Assembly: GCF_004137085.1 (NCBI RefSeq)
Contig: NZ_QYBC01000005.1
Span: 110,196 to 174,195, forward strand
Origin: Lichenibacterium ramalinae
GTDB taxonomy: Bacteria > Pseudomonadota > Alphaproteobacteria > Rhizobiales > Beijerinckiaceae
Direction of reading: 5' to 3'
DNA length: 64,000 bases
Position 1 is the first letter of the stretch; each line of letters opens with the position of its first letter. Shown here piece after piece: positions 19,067 through 28,501 of the stretch. The notes under the pieces are model-generated. The model saw only the letters and a program-made list of their open reading frames with translations. It ran no database searches and was not told the origin of the DNA. Both the position numbers and the translations under genes were made by a program.

Positions 19067-19111
19067 CCATGCCCCCCGGGCCGTGCATCCGGCGCGGCCC
19101 GGGGGGCATGG
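19067..19111 (+). terminator. Very long perfect hairpin upstream of clpS
   Basis: CCATGCCCCCCGGGCC (19067-19082) is complementary over 16 bp to GGCCCGGGGGGCATGG (19096-19111), around a 13-nt loop. It lies 97 nt before the clpS ATG and 102 nt after the upstream gene. No U-run follows. It could be a terminator for upstream transcription or a structured clpS leader. Confidence 0.55.
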
Positions 19112-19208
19112 ACGCGGCGGCCGGACGGTGGCATGCGTTCACCGGCGAGCCTCGCCGGGCTTGGCCCCACCGACCCCATCACGCGACCCGCCGAAAGCGA
19201 CCTCGGCC

Positions 19209-19514
19209 ATGCCCGACACAACCTTCGACACGCGGCCCGCCACCACCACGAAGGTGGAGCGGCCCAAGCTCTACAAGGTCATCCTGATCAACGACGACTA
19301 CACGCCGCGCGAGTTCGTCGTCATGGTGCTGAAGGCCGAGTTCAAGATGGGCGAATCCAACGCCAATGCCGTGATGCTGACCGCACACCGCAAGGGCTCC
19401 TGCGTGATCGCCGTCTATCCGCGCGACGTCGCCGAGACCAAGGCCGATCGCGCGACCGACCTCGGCCGCTCGCGCGGCTTTCCGCTGCAGTTCACCACTG
19501 AACCCGAGGAGTGA
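19209..19514 (+). CDS. clpS: ATP-dependent Clp protease adaptor ClpS
   Basis: A 101-residue adaptor that brings N-end-rule substrates to ClpAP. The body shows the family pattern: LYKVILINDDYTPREFVVMVL (NDDYT substrate pocket), FKMGESNANAVMLTAHRKGSCVIAVYPRDVAETKA. The VMLTAHRKG segment gives the conserved His region. The N-terminal 20 residues (MPDTTFDTRPATTTKVERP) are the flexible ClpA-entering tail. clpA is not downstream; the next gene is convergent. Start ATG 19209 fixes a tail of usual length. Confidence 0.95.
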   Translation: MPDTTFDTRPATTTKVERPKLYKVILINDDYTPREFVVMVLKAEFKMGESNANAVMLTAHRKGSCVIAVYPRDVAETKADRATDLGRSRGFPLQFTTEPEE

Positions 19515-19594
19515 CGGCGGGTTCGCAGGTCGGGCGGCGGCCTTCGCCCGCATGACCGCCCGTATGGCGTCGCGGGTTTCGGAGCGGCCCCGCC

Positions 19595-20041
19595 TCAGCC
19601 GTCCTCTGCCGGGATGATAGAGATGGTGCCGTCGCGTTCGACGACGGCATAGCGCATGGCCTTCTCGTCCGTCATGCCGCCCTGGCGCATGGCGGTGCGG
19701 ATGTCCGCCTCCTGCATGCGCAGCTTGCGCATCGCGTCTTCGGCCCAGCGGCCCCCGTCGTAGACCACGATGGGCGTGCCATCGACGATCCGCTCGATCA
19801 GCACCGACCTCAGCTTGAGCCACGACACCAGCACGTGCATCAGGCCGACCGTGAACACGCCCGTCATGGCCGCCGTGAAGGATCGGTCCTCGCCGAGGAT
19901 CGCGGCCGTGGTCATGCCGCCGAACAGGAACAGCACCACCATGTCGAAGGGGGCCTGCTGGCTCGCGGTGCGGCGCCCGATGAGCCGCATGGCGAACAGG
20001 ATGACGAGGTAGGCGGCGGCGGCCTTGAGGACGGTGCTCAT
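19595..20041 (-). CDS. DUF421 (YetF-like) membrane protein
   Basis: A 148-residue protein with three membrane helices in its first half (AAAAYLVILFAMRLIGRR, PFDMVVLFLFGGMTTAAIL, AAMTGVFTVGLMHVLVSWL). A soluble domain follows (GTPIVVYDGGRWAEDAMRKLRMQEADIRTAMRQ), typical of DUF421. The function of the family is not firmly known; relatives are linked to envelope stress and spore properties in Bacillus. Its ATG overlaps the stop of the upstream gene by 4 nt (ATGA), so the pair is coupled. Confidence 0.85.
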   Translation of the reverse strand: MSTVLKAAAAYLVILFAMRLIGRRTASQQAPFDMVVLFLFGGMTTAAILGEDRSFTAAMTGVFTVGLMHVLVSWLKLRSVLIERIVDGTPIVVYDGGRWAEDAMRKLRMQEADIRTAMRQGGMTDEKAMRYAVVERDGTISIIPAEDG

Positions 20042-20553
20042 GGCAGGATCGCCTGCGACCAGGACAGGGCGGGCGCGTCGTCGAGCCGCGCCGACAGCTC
20101 GAGGCTGCCGCTGCCGATCGGCATGCCGCCCACCTCCACCACGAGATCCTTCAGCCCGGGCAGAACGCCGAAGGTCATCCGCACCTCGCCGTCCGGCCCG
20201 GCGCTCCAGGCGAGCGGCCGGGGCGTGACGCTCTGGAGGCCGAAGCGCTTCACGAGGGCGGCCGGCATGGCGATCGCCACGGCCGTCTGGTCGCTCCGGG
20301 GGTCCACGTGCAGCGTGAGGCCTGTCGGCGTCCCGAAGCGGATGACCGGCGGGAACTCGACCCGCAGTGCGCCGGCGGCGACGTGGGAGGTCCACAGGGT
20401 CGCCGGGCCTCCGCCGAGCAGGCCCGCCAGGGTCGCGGCGACGACGAGCAGCATGGCGATCCGACCGACGACCTCGGCACGGCGCCAGCCTGACTCGAAA
20501 TCCGGATAGAACCCGTTCCTGAGTTCGTCCGACATGGGTGGGCTGTCGCGCAT
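20038..20553 (-). CDS. Hypothetical membrane-anchored protein, coupled to DUF421
   Basis: I do not recognise the 171-residue protein. It has a soluble N terminus, one membrane helix (about residues 30-52: [20 protein letters not shown]) and a predicted periplasmic beta-rich domain of about 115 residues ([19 protein letters not shown] ... [19 protein letters not shown]). The start at 20553 is favoured over 20535 because AGGAGG lies 4 nt upstream. The 4-nt overlap with the DUF421 gene implies that the two proteins work together at the membrane. Confidence 0.75.
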   Translation of the reverse strand: MRDSPPMSDELRNGFYPDFESGWRRAEVVGRIAMLLVVAATLAGLLGGGPATLWTSHVAAGALRVEFPPVIRFGTPTGLTLHVDPRSDQTAVAIAMPAALVKRFGLQSVTPRPLAWSAGPDGEVRMTFGVLPGLKDLVVEVGGMPIGSGSLELSARLDDAPALSWSQAILP

Positions 20554-20676
20554 CGGTCCTCCTGGGCCGTGTCCGCCCGGGACGCACCCGCCGGGGGCGG
20601 AAGCGCCTCCGGCGCGGCTGACATCGGGGTGCCGGCCGTCGTCACGGGAGGACGCGGCCGGCCATGGCCGGGGCGC

Positions 20677-20982
20677 TCAGGCGGTCTTTTCGTGGGGCTT
20701 GTGGCCAGGGCCGGGCTTGTGGTCGTCGCCGGGCTTGGGCTTCGGCTTGTCGTGGTCGATGACCACCGGCTCCTGCCCGGCCCGCACGAGGCGGCCGACC
20801 TTCAGTTCCGACGGCTTCATCTCGCCCGTCACGTCCACGCGCTCGCCGACCTTCAGCATCGCCTTCTCGGCGCCCTTGGGGCCCAGGTCGGCGAGGACGT
20901 TGCCGGCATCGGTCTTGATCACGAAGCGGTGAGCGAAGATGTCGGTGATCTCGCCGCTAAGCGTCGTGTTTTTCGGATCCAT
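20677..20982 (-). CDS. Small OB-fold-like protein with Lys/Pro/His-rich tail
   Basis: The 101-residue protein starts after AGGAGACGCACC. Residues 5-70 alternate strands in the manner of an OB fold: [29 protein letters not shown] and [25 protein letters not shown]. The tail ([24 protein letters not shown]) is Pro/Lys/His-rich and may bind metal or polyanions. No signal peptide is visible. Function unknown; the OB-fold assignment is by pattern only. Confidence 0.65.
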   Translation of the reverse strand: MDPKNTTLSGEITDIFAHRFVIKTDAGNVLADLGPKGAEKAMLKVGERVDVTGEMKPSELKVGRLVRAGQEPVVIDHDKPKPKPGDDHKPGPGHKPHEKTA

Positions 20983-21065
20983 GGTGCGTCTCCTGGGCCT
21001 GCGGTGCAGAGGTCTGCATCCGTCGAGGACAGGTCGGTGTTTAGAGCCAGGCCGGGAACCTACGT

Positions 21066-21081
21066 TGAACCGATCGGTTCA
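21066..21081. promoter_or_regulatory. Perfect 16-bp palindrome, candidate operator
   Basis: TGAACCGATCGGTTCA is fully self-complementary and lies between the divergent OB-fold gene (start 20982) and FAH-family gene (start 21190). Its form suits a dimeric repressor such as a TetR or GntR type, but no such regulator gene is adjacent. Confidence 0.55.
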
Positions 21082-21189
21082 GGCCCGGTTTATCGAGCCG
21101 TCCGGCCCCGGCGCCCGCTCGGGCGCCTTCCCAACCGGCGGCGTTCTGCCCTAAACCAGGGCCCGCACGACCCGGGAAGGAGCCTTACC

Positions 21190-21876
21190 ATGTCCGATTA
21201 CGTCATCGCGCCGCCGCCGGTCGCGGCCGTTCCCGTGGCGGGCGGGGGATCCTTCCCGGTGCGGCGCATCTTCTGCGTCGGCCGCAACTATGCCGAACAC
21301 GCGCGCGAGATGGGCGGAGACCCGACCCGCGAGCCGCCCTTCTTCTTCGCCAAGCCGGCCGACGCCGTCGTGACCGGCGGGGCCGACATGCCCTATCCCG
21401 CCGCCACGGCGGACCTGCATTTCGAGCTCGAACTCGTCGTCGCCATCGGCACGGGCGGGGCCGACATCGCCGAGGGCGACGCGCAGGCCCACGTGTGGGG
21501 CTATGGCGTCGGCCTCGACATGACGCGGCGCGACCTGCAGGCCCAGGCCAAGAAGGCCGCGCGCCCCTGGGACATGGCCAAGGGCTTCGACCTGTCCGCG
21601 CCGGTGGGCGACCTCGTGCCAATTTCGGCGACCGGCGTGCTGACGCGCGGTGCCCTGGAACTCAAGGTCAACGGCGAAACGCGCCAGTCCTCCGACGTGA
21701 GCCGCATGATCTGGTCGGTCCCTGAAACCATCGCCTACCTGTCGGGGCTGGTGCGGCTGGCGCCGGGCGACCTCATCTTCACCGGCACGCCTGAGGGCGT
21801 CGGCGCAGTGGGGCGCGGCGACCGGCTCGAGGGGCGGGTGGCGGACCTGCCGGTGCTGAGGACGCGCATCGCCTGA
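21190..21876 (+). CDS. Fumarylacetoacetate hydrolase (FAH) family protein
   Basis: A 228-residue FAH-fold enzyme: [18 protein letters not shown] (active-site His/Glu region), [10 protein letters not shown], and metal ligands in [11 protein letters not shown] and [14 protein letters not shown], then [14 protein letters not shown] and [11 protein letters not shown]. Family members are Mg2+-dependent acylpyruvases, fumarylpyruvate hydrolases or oxaloacetate decarboxylases. The short, single-domain form fits an acylpyruvate hydrolase, but the substrate is not set by context. The ATG at 21190 follows GGAAGGAG. Confidence 0.9.
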   Translation: MSDYVIAPPPVAAVPVAGGGSFPVRRIFCVGRNYAEHAREMGGDPTREPPFFFAKPADAVVTGGADMPYPAATADLHFELELVVAIGTGGADIAEGDAQAHVWGYGVGLDMTRRDLQAQAKKAARPWDMAKGFDLSAPVGDLVPISATGVLTRGALELKVNGETRQSSDVSRMIWSVPETIAYLSGLVRLAPGDLIFTGTPEGVGAVGRGDRLEGRVADLPVLRTRIA

Positions 21877-21928
21877 GACGACGGCATCCAGGCACCGGCT
21901 CGCTCCATCCGCGGAGCCTGCACCGGCG

Positions 21929-23053
21929 TCAGGCGCCGGCCACGAGACGGTGCCGCAGGAAGAAGCGCAGCATTTCGCGGCTGGCGTCCGGGCCGCGCGG
22001 CTCCGTGTAGGATCCCGCCGCGCTGCCGCCCGACCAGGCATGGCCGGCGCCATCGACGAGCCAGCGCTCGACCAGGGGCAGCCCTTTGGGGTCGGTCTCG
22101 ACCGTGCGGGTGAAGGCGAGCCCGCCCTCCGCCCGTCCGCGCGACACCGCCTCGGCCAGGTCGGCCCCGCCGCGCGCCTGTGCGGCGACGGCGACGGCGT
22201 TCGCCGGCGCCACCGTGTGGTCGCCGCTGCCATGGAACACGATGGTGGGCACGGCACGCCCCGGCGCCGCCCGCCCGCCGCCGCGCATCGCCGTGAAGGC
22301 TCCCGGCATGTCGGTCGCGGCGCCCGCCGCGAGGCCCGAATGCACGCCCGCCGCCGCGAAGACGTCGGGATAGGCCTGCCCCAGGATGGCGGCGGCGGCG
22401 CCGCCTGCCGACAGCCCCGCCACATAGACGCGCGAGCGATCGGCGGCGTGGTCGCGCAGGATGTCCCGCACCATGCCGGCGATCAGCGCGGGCTCGCCGC
22501 GGTCGCGCCCCTGGTCCTTGGGATCGAACCAGTTCCAGCATTTCTGGGCGTTGCCGGCCCGGGTCTGGCGCGGATAGGCGACGAGGATGCCCTCCGCCTC
22601 GGCGACGGCGTTCATCTGCGTGCCGGCGGCGAAGTCTTCCGGCGACTGCGTGCAGCCGTGCAGCATCACGACGAGCGGCATGGGGCCGTCGGCGGCCCGG
22701 GCCGGCACGTAGAGCCTGTAGCCGAGCGTGCCGGCCGGGCCCGCATGCGTCAGCTCCTCGAAGCGCGCGCCGGGCGGCACCGCCACCGCCACCGCGGCGG
22801 CCGGCGCCGACCCGCACAGCGGGGCGGCGGGCGCGAGGTCGCCGAGGCGGGCCAGCATGTCGCGCATGGCGGGAGGCAGGCCGGCGCCGTCCCGCAGGTC
22901 CGGCAGGCCGCGGGGCATCTTCAGAGCGGCGAGGCCGGCGAGCTTCGGCAGGCTGGCGAAGCCGCCGAGGTCGAAGGCGGGCTTGGCGAAGGCGGGCTTG
23001 GCGAAGGCAGGCTTGGCGAAGGCAGGCTTGGCGAAGGTGGATCTGGCGAACAT
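21929..23053 (-). CDS. PHB depolymerase family esterase with N-terminal FAKPA repeats
   Basis: The 374-residue alpha/beta hydrolase has the Esterase_phb pattern: MPLVVMLHGCTQSPEDFAAG (oxyanion region), AGLSAGGAAAAILG (lipase box GLSAG), FHGSGDHTVAP (acid) and DGAGHAWSGGS (His). Relatives cleave polyhydroxybutyrate or xylan acetyl esters. The first 30 residues contain four copies of FAKPA, encoded by a 15-bp tandem repeat. There is no standard signal peptide, which suggests an intracellular depolymerase. The RHH regulator at 23137-23553 lies 83 bp upstream on the same strand and may control it. Confidence 0.87.
   Translation of the reverse strand: MFARSTFAKPAFAKPAFAKPAFAKPAFDLGGFASLPKLAGLAALKMPRGLPDLRDGAGLPPAMRDMLARLGDLAPAAPLCGSAPAAAVAVAVPPGARFEELTHAGPAGTLGYRLYVPARAADGPMPLVVMLHGCTQSPEDFAAGTQMNAVAEAEGILVAYPRQTRAGNAQKCWNWFDPKDQGRDRGEPALIAGMVRDILRDHAADRSRVYVAGLSAGGAAAAILGQAYPDVFAAAGVHSGLAAGAATDMPGAFTAMRGGGRAAPGRAVPTIVFHGSGDHTVAPANAVAVAAQARGGADLAEAVSRGRAEGGLAFTRTVETDPKGLPLVERWLVDGAGHAWSGGSAAGSYTEPRGPDASREMLRFFLRHRLVAGA
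22973..23047 (-). repeat. 15-bp tandem repeat (5 units) coding for FAKPA
   Basis: Five adjacent 15-bp units (plus-strand form GAAGGCGGGCTTGGC, with the last unit diverged) lie inside the 5' end of the esterase gene. The length keeps the reading frame, so slippage would change the number of FAKPA blocks without breaking the gene. Confidence 0.9.
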
Positions 23054-23136
23054 GGGGTGTCCTTCGGGCGTGGAGGGTCGTTCCCCGCGGCGGCGGGGTT
23101 CACGGTTCGGGGCGTTCGGGTTGAGGTCGTCGGCCG

Positions 23137-23553
23137 TCAGCGCATGCGGTCGGCGAGGGCGGATCGGACGGCGGGGCTGGCCTGCAGCGCCCCCAGCACC
23201 TGGACGGAGCTGATGGCGGCGCGGGCGAGTTCGGGCGTCACGTCTTCGGCGATGGTGGCGAGACCCAGCACCTGGATGTCCAGCGTTTCGCCCGCCGCCA
23301 CGACGGCCTCGAGTTCCTGCCGGCCGTAATGCGACAGGCCGAGGCTGAGGCGCTTGCGCGCCACCGACTGCTTCACGGCCTCGCCGTGCCGGTCGAGCTG
23401 GTTGCGGATGGCGGTGCGGATGAAGTCCGTCCGGTTGGCGTAGAACCCGTCCTGGACCAGGAGGTCGATCTGGCCGAGGTCGACGAAGCCGAGGTTGATG
23501 GTGATCTTCTCGCTGTCCCCGGCGCGGGGCCTGAGATCCTGCACCTTGCCCAT
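23137..23553 (-). CDS. Ribbon-helix-helix (CopG/Arc-type) DNA-binding regulator
   Basis: The 138-residue protein has an N-terminal RHH domain: SEKITINLGFVDLGQIDLLV (strand and helix) and GFYANRTDFIRTAIRNQLDRH (second helix with the usual NRTDFIRTAIR pattern). The C-terminal 80 residues (ELEAVVAAGETLDIQVLGLATIAEDVTPELARAAISSVQVLGALQASP) may be for oligomerisation or ligand sensing. A perfect palindrome 14 bp before its ATG is a good autoregulatory site. The PHB-depolymerase-like gene follows 83 bp downstream, so control of storage-polymer breakdown is a reasonable guess. Confidence 0.83.
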   Translation of the reverse strand: MGKVQDLRPRAGDSEKITINLGFVDLGQIDLLVQDGFYANRTDFIRTAIRNQLDRHGEAVKQSVARKRLSLGLSHYGRQELEAVVAAGETLDIQVLGLATIAEDVTPELARAAISSVQVLGALQASPAVRSALADRMR

Positions 23554-23566
23554 CCGACCATCTCCA

Positions 23567-23586
23567 TACCATCCCACTGGATGGTA
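23567..23586 (-). promoter_or_regulatory. Palindromic operator before the RHH regulator
   Basis: TACCATCC and GGATGGTA are exact inverted copies around CACT, 14 bp upstream of the regulator's ATG on the minus strand. The size and spacing suit two RHH dimers. The site also overlaps the likely ribosome-binding/transcript start region, so binding would block expression. Confidence 0.7.
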
Positions 23587-23645
23587 GATCGGGGGCGTCG
23601 GTGGAGATGCAAGGGGCTGGAGACCGAAACTTCGGCCAGGGCGCG

Positions 23646-24995
23646 TCAGCCCGCGAGACGCGCCATGCTGGCGGCGAAGCGCCGCCGCACCACATCCCGG
23701 TGCCGGTGCCGCCCGCCCGCCACCTGCTGGATGCCGCGGGTCCACACGGCGTCGACGAGCGCCGTCCCGGCGCCGAAGACCCAGGCGTCGAGGACCGTGG
23801 CGGGGCCGTGGCCGGCGAGGGCGGGGTGGTCGGCGTCGAGCGAGACGATGTCGGCCGGGGCGCCGGCGGCGAGGCCCGCGCCCGCCTGTCCGAGCGCCGC
23901 CGCGCCGCCGGCGAGCGCGGCCGTGAACAGGGCCTCGCCGGTGGAGCCGCCGGGCGGCGCCAGCACGTTGCGGGCGCGCCGCGCCAGCCGCTGGGAATAT
24001 TCGAGCTGGCGCAATTCCCCGGCGGCATCGATGGCGACGTTGGAATCGGAGCCGACCCCGAAGCGCCCGCCGGCGTCTCGGAAGCGCGGCGCGTCGAAGA
24101 TGCCGTCCCCGAGGTTGGCTTCCGTCACGGGGCACAGGCCCGCCACCGCGCCGCGGGCCGCCAGGGCGGCGCATTCGGCGTCGGTCATGTGGGTGGCGTG
24201 GATCAGGCACCAGTGCGCGTCGACCGGCGCGTGGTCGAGCAGCCAGGCGACGGGCCGGGCGCCGCGCTGCGCCATGCAGTCCTCGACCTCCTTCACCTGC
24301 TCGGCAACGTGGATGTGCACCGGACGCCCGCCCGCCATCGCCGCCACGGCGCCGAGTTCCCCGGGCGCCGCGGCGCGCAGGCTGTGGGGCGCCACGCCGA
24401 GGTTGGCGCCGTCGAGCCCCGCGATGGCCCTTTCGCTTCCGGCGAGCAGCGCCGCGTAGCGGTCGAGGTCGCAGGCGAAGCGGCGCTGGCCCCCGCCGGC
24501 CGGCGCGCCGTCGAAACCCGCCCGGGCATAGAACACGGGCAGCAGCGTCAGGCCGATGCCGGCGGTGCCGGCCGCGGCGGCGATGCGGGTGCCCATCTCG
24601 GCCACGTCGTCGTAGGGGTGCCCGTCCGGCGCGTGGTGGAGGTAGTGGAACTCGCCGACGCGCGTGAAGCCCGCTTCCAGCATCTCGACATAGAGTTCGC
24701 TCGCCACGGCCTCGACGTCGTCGGGCGTCATGGCGAGGGCGAAGCGGTACATGACGTCGCGCCAGGACCAGAAGCTGTCCGGCCCCGCCCCGCGCGTCTC
24801 GGTGAGGCCCGCCATGCCGCGCTGGAAGGCGTGGGAGTGGAGGTTGGGCAGCCCCGGCACGCCGATGCGGTGGGAGGGCGCCCCCGGCGACCGTCCCGGC
24901 ACCAGGGCCGAAACGCGGCCCCCCGCCACCGCGACCGTGACGTCCCGGCGCCAACCCTCGGACGTGAGCAGCAGGTCGAAATGGATCGGGTGCAT
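23646..24995 (-). CDS. hutF: Formimidoylglutamate deiminase HutF
   Basis: A 449-residue amidohydrolase converting N-formimino-glutamate to N-formyl-glutamate and ammonia, the alpha/pseudomonad branch of histidine breakdown. Metal ligands are seen in [11 protein letters not shown] (His53, His55), VHIHVAEQ, and VGSDSN (Asp). The motifs [12 protein letters not shown] and EFHYLHH are characteristic of HutF. The ATG at 24995 was chosen because GGAG lies upstream and a TTG-type start further up would run across the operator. It is transcribed away from hutI and hutH, with a HutC-type palindrome between. Confidence 0.95.
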   Translation of the reverse strand: MHPIHFDLLLTSEGWRRDVTVAVAGGRVSALVPGRSPGAPSHRIGVPGLPNLHSHAFQRGMAGLTETRGAGPDSFWSWRDVMYRFALAMTPDDVEAVASELYVEMLEAGFTRVGEFHYLHHAPDGHPYDDVAEMGTRIAAAAGTAGIGLTLLPVFYARAGFDGAPAGGGQRRFACDLDRYAALLAGSERAIAGLDGANLGVAPHSLRAAAPGELGAVAAMAGGRPVHIHVAEQVKEVEDCMAQRGARPVAWLLDHAPVDAHWCLIHATHMTDAECAALAARGAVAGLCPVTEANLGDGIFDAPRFRDAGGRFGVGSDSNVAIDAAGELRQLEYSQRLARRARNVLAPPGGSTGEALFTAALAGGAAALGQAGAGLAAGAPADIVSLDADHPALAGHGPATVLDAWVFGAGTALVDAVWTRGIQQVAGGRHRHRDVVRRRFAASMARLAG

Positions 24996-25026
24996 GGCGC
25001 GCTCCGGAGGGGCCGTTGCCTCCACC

Positions 25027-25048
25027 GCAACTTGTATATACAAGTTGC
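25027..25048. promoter_or_regulatory. HutC-type operator, perfect 22-bp palindrome
   Basis: The half-site GCAACTTGTAT is followed by its exact complement. The core CTTGTATATACAAG matches the known HutC (GntR family) site form CTTGTAT-N-ATACAAG-like found in pseudomonads. It lies between the divergent hutF (start 24995) and hutI (start 25112), so one repressor could switch both arms in response to urocanate. hutC itself is not visible here. Confidence 0.9.
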
Positions 25049-25111
25049 CCGCGGCTCAAGGCCGCCCCGGCGACCGCGCGGGCCGCCGAACCCGATCGGA
25101 TGCGAGGCGCC

Positions 25112-26325
25112 ATGTCCCAGCCTGTCCTCTATCGCGGCGCCCGCCTGGCGACCCTGGCCGATCCCGCGGGCGGCCTCGGCCTCGTCGAGGACGGGGCGCT
25201 GCTGGTCCGCGACGGCCGCATCGCCTATGCGGGCCCGCTCGCCGGCCTGCCGGCGGCCGCTGCGGCGGGGGCCGAGCCCGTCGACTGCGGCGGGCGGCTG
25301 GTGACGCCCGGCCTGATCGACTGCCACACCCACCTCGTCCACGGCGGCGAGCGCTCGAACGAGTTCGAGATGCGCCTCGCGGGCGCGACCTACGAGGAGG
25401 TGGCGCGCGCCGGCGGCGGCATCGTCTCCTCCGTGCGGGCCACGCGGGCGGCGTCGGACGAGGCCCTGCTCGGGGGCGCGCTGGCGCGGCTCGACCGGCT
25501 GATCGCGGAAGGCGTCACCACCGTGGAGGTGAAGTCCGGCTACGGGCTCGACCTCGCCACCGAGGCGCGGTCGCTGCGCGTCGCCCGCCGGCTCGGCGAG
25601 GCGCGCGACATCGGGGTGCGGACCAGCTTCCTCGGCGCCCATGCCCTGCCGCCCGAGGCGGCGGGCGACAAGGACCGCTTCGCCGGCCTCGTCGCCGACG
25701 CGATGCTGCCGGCCCTCGTTGCGGAAGGGCTGGTCGACGCCGTCGACGGCTTCTGCGAGGGCATCGCCTTCTCGCCCGCGCAGATCGCCCGCGTCTTCGA
25801 CGCCGCGCGCGGCCTCGGCCTGCCCGTGAAGCTCCACGCCGACCAGCTGTCGGACCTCGGCGGCGCTGCCCTGGCTGCCCGCTACGGCGCACTCTCGGCC
25901 GACCATCTCGAACATGCCTCGGAGGCGGGCGCCGCCGCCCTGGCGGCGGCCGGCACGGTGGCGGTGCTGCTGCCCGGAGCCTTCTACTTCCTGCGAGAAA
26001 CCCAGCGCCCGCCGGTCGCGGCCTTCCGCCGCCACGGCACCCGCATGGCGGTGGCGACCGACTACAACCCCGGCACCTCGCCGCTGACCTCGCTGCTCTT
26101 CGCCGCCAACATGGCGGCGACGCTGTTCCGCCTCACCGTGGACGAGTGCCTCGCCGGCATCACCCGCGAGGCGGCCCGCGCCCTCGGGCTCCTCGCCGAG
26201 ACCGGGACGCTGGAGGCGGGCAAATGGGCCGACCTCGCCGTGTGGGACGTCGAGCGACCGGCCGAGCTCCTCTGCCGCATCGGCTTCAACCCCCTGCACC
26301 GGCGCATCCGCCGCGGGATCGCATC

Positions 26326-26329
<4 letters not shown>
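25112..26329 (+). CDS. hutI: Imidazolonepropionase HutI
   Basis: A 405-residue metal-dependent amidohydrolase that opens imidazolone-5-propionate to formimino-glutamate. The signature [19 protein letters not shown] (His72, His74) holds metal ligands and the substrate-binding Arg; [31 protein letters not shown] and [11 protein letters not shown] are also typical. The ATG 25112 was chosen over one at 25100 for its better spacing from CGAGGC. Its stop overlaps the hutH start (ATGA), so these are translated together. Confidence 0.96.
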
Positions 26330-27877
<1,548 letters not shown>

Positions 27878-27885
<8 letters not shown>

Positions 27886-28096
27886 GGTCGTTGAGGATCG
27901 CATAATCCTCGGCGGCGCGCCGCGCCTCCGCCAGGACCTGCAGGGGCGTGCTGACGGGGAGGTCTCCGGCGCTGTTGGCGGGGCGCGGCCGCCGCCGGGT
28001 CGCCTGCAGCTCGACGATGGGGAAGGTGAAGCGCCGTCCGTCGGGCGCCGTCACGGCGAGGCGATCGTCGCCGAGCTGCTCGATCGCATAGTCCAT
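27878..28096 (-). CDS. Small hypothetical protein (72 aa) convergent with hutH
   Basis: I do not recognise this protein. It starts [20 protein letters not shown], has two short strands ([21 protein letters not shown]) and a C-terminal helix ([22 protein letters not shown]). Its 3' end overlaps the hutH stop by 8 bp on the opposite strand. Codon use resembles that of the neighbours and the sequence looks folded, so I think it is real, but a link to histidine use is unproven. Confidence 0.6.
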
Positions 28097-28268
28097 GGCC
28101 GCCTCCACCGGATGGCCCGTCCCGCGCCGGGCCCGGTGCGGCCGTGACCCCTCGGACGAACCCTCCGCGACCGTCCCGGGTTGCGCCGCCTCGGCCGGCC
28201 GCGGCTCGCCGCATCCACCGACGGCATGGCGGCGTTGACGGGTCTCACGAGCCGGAGGAGGAACCAGC

Positions 28269-28475
28269 ATGGGAGCCGAGAAGGAACTGGAGCCCGGAGG
28301 GCACGACAAGGACGCCACGCACGTCGTCCAGGCCACCGACGGGATGGGGCGCACCGTGAGCCGCGACGCCTTCAAGACCGAGGCCGAAGCCGAGGCCCAG
28401 GCGGACCGGCTCCGGCGGGACGGCCACACGGTCGACGTGTCGCGGCTCGACCCGCAGCCGAACGGGAAGCTCTGA
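28269..28475 (+). CDS. Small hypothetical protein (68 aa), hydrophilic
   Basis: The ATG follows GGAGGA at a good distance, which supports translation. The protein (MGAEKELEPGGHDKDATHVV ... FKTEAEAEAQADRLRRDGHT) is charged, with a central helix and no cysteine or membrane part. The pattern VVQATDGMGRTVSRDAFKTEAEAE may form a small beta-alpha unit such as a short SPOR-like or DUF2188-like motif. That comparison is weak, so no function is given. It is convergent with the enolase-superfamily gene, 26 bp apart. Confidence 0.6.
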   Translation: MGAEKELEPGGHDKDATHVVQATDGMGRTVSRDAFKTEAEAEAQADRLRRDGHTVDVSRLDPQPNGKL

Positions 28476-28501
28476 GGCCGGGCCGCCGCGGCCCGGGCTC
28501 G

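Noticed and set aside
24730-26325. N-terminal extension of the hutH frame over hutI
   Set aside because: HutH homology begins at the ATG 26326, and the upstream part is low-complexity Arg/Ala-rich shadow sequence of hutI.
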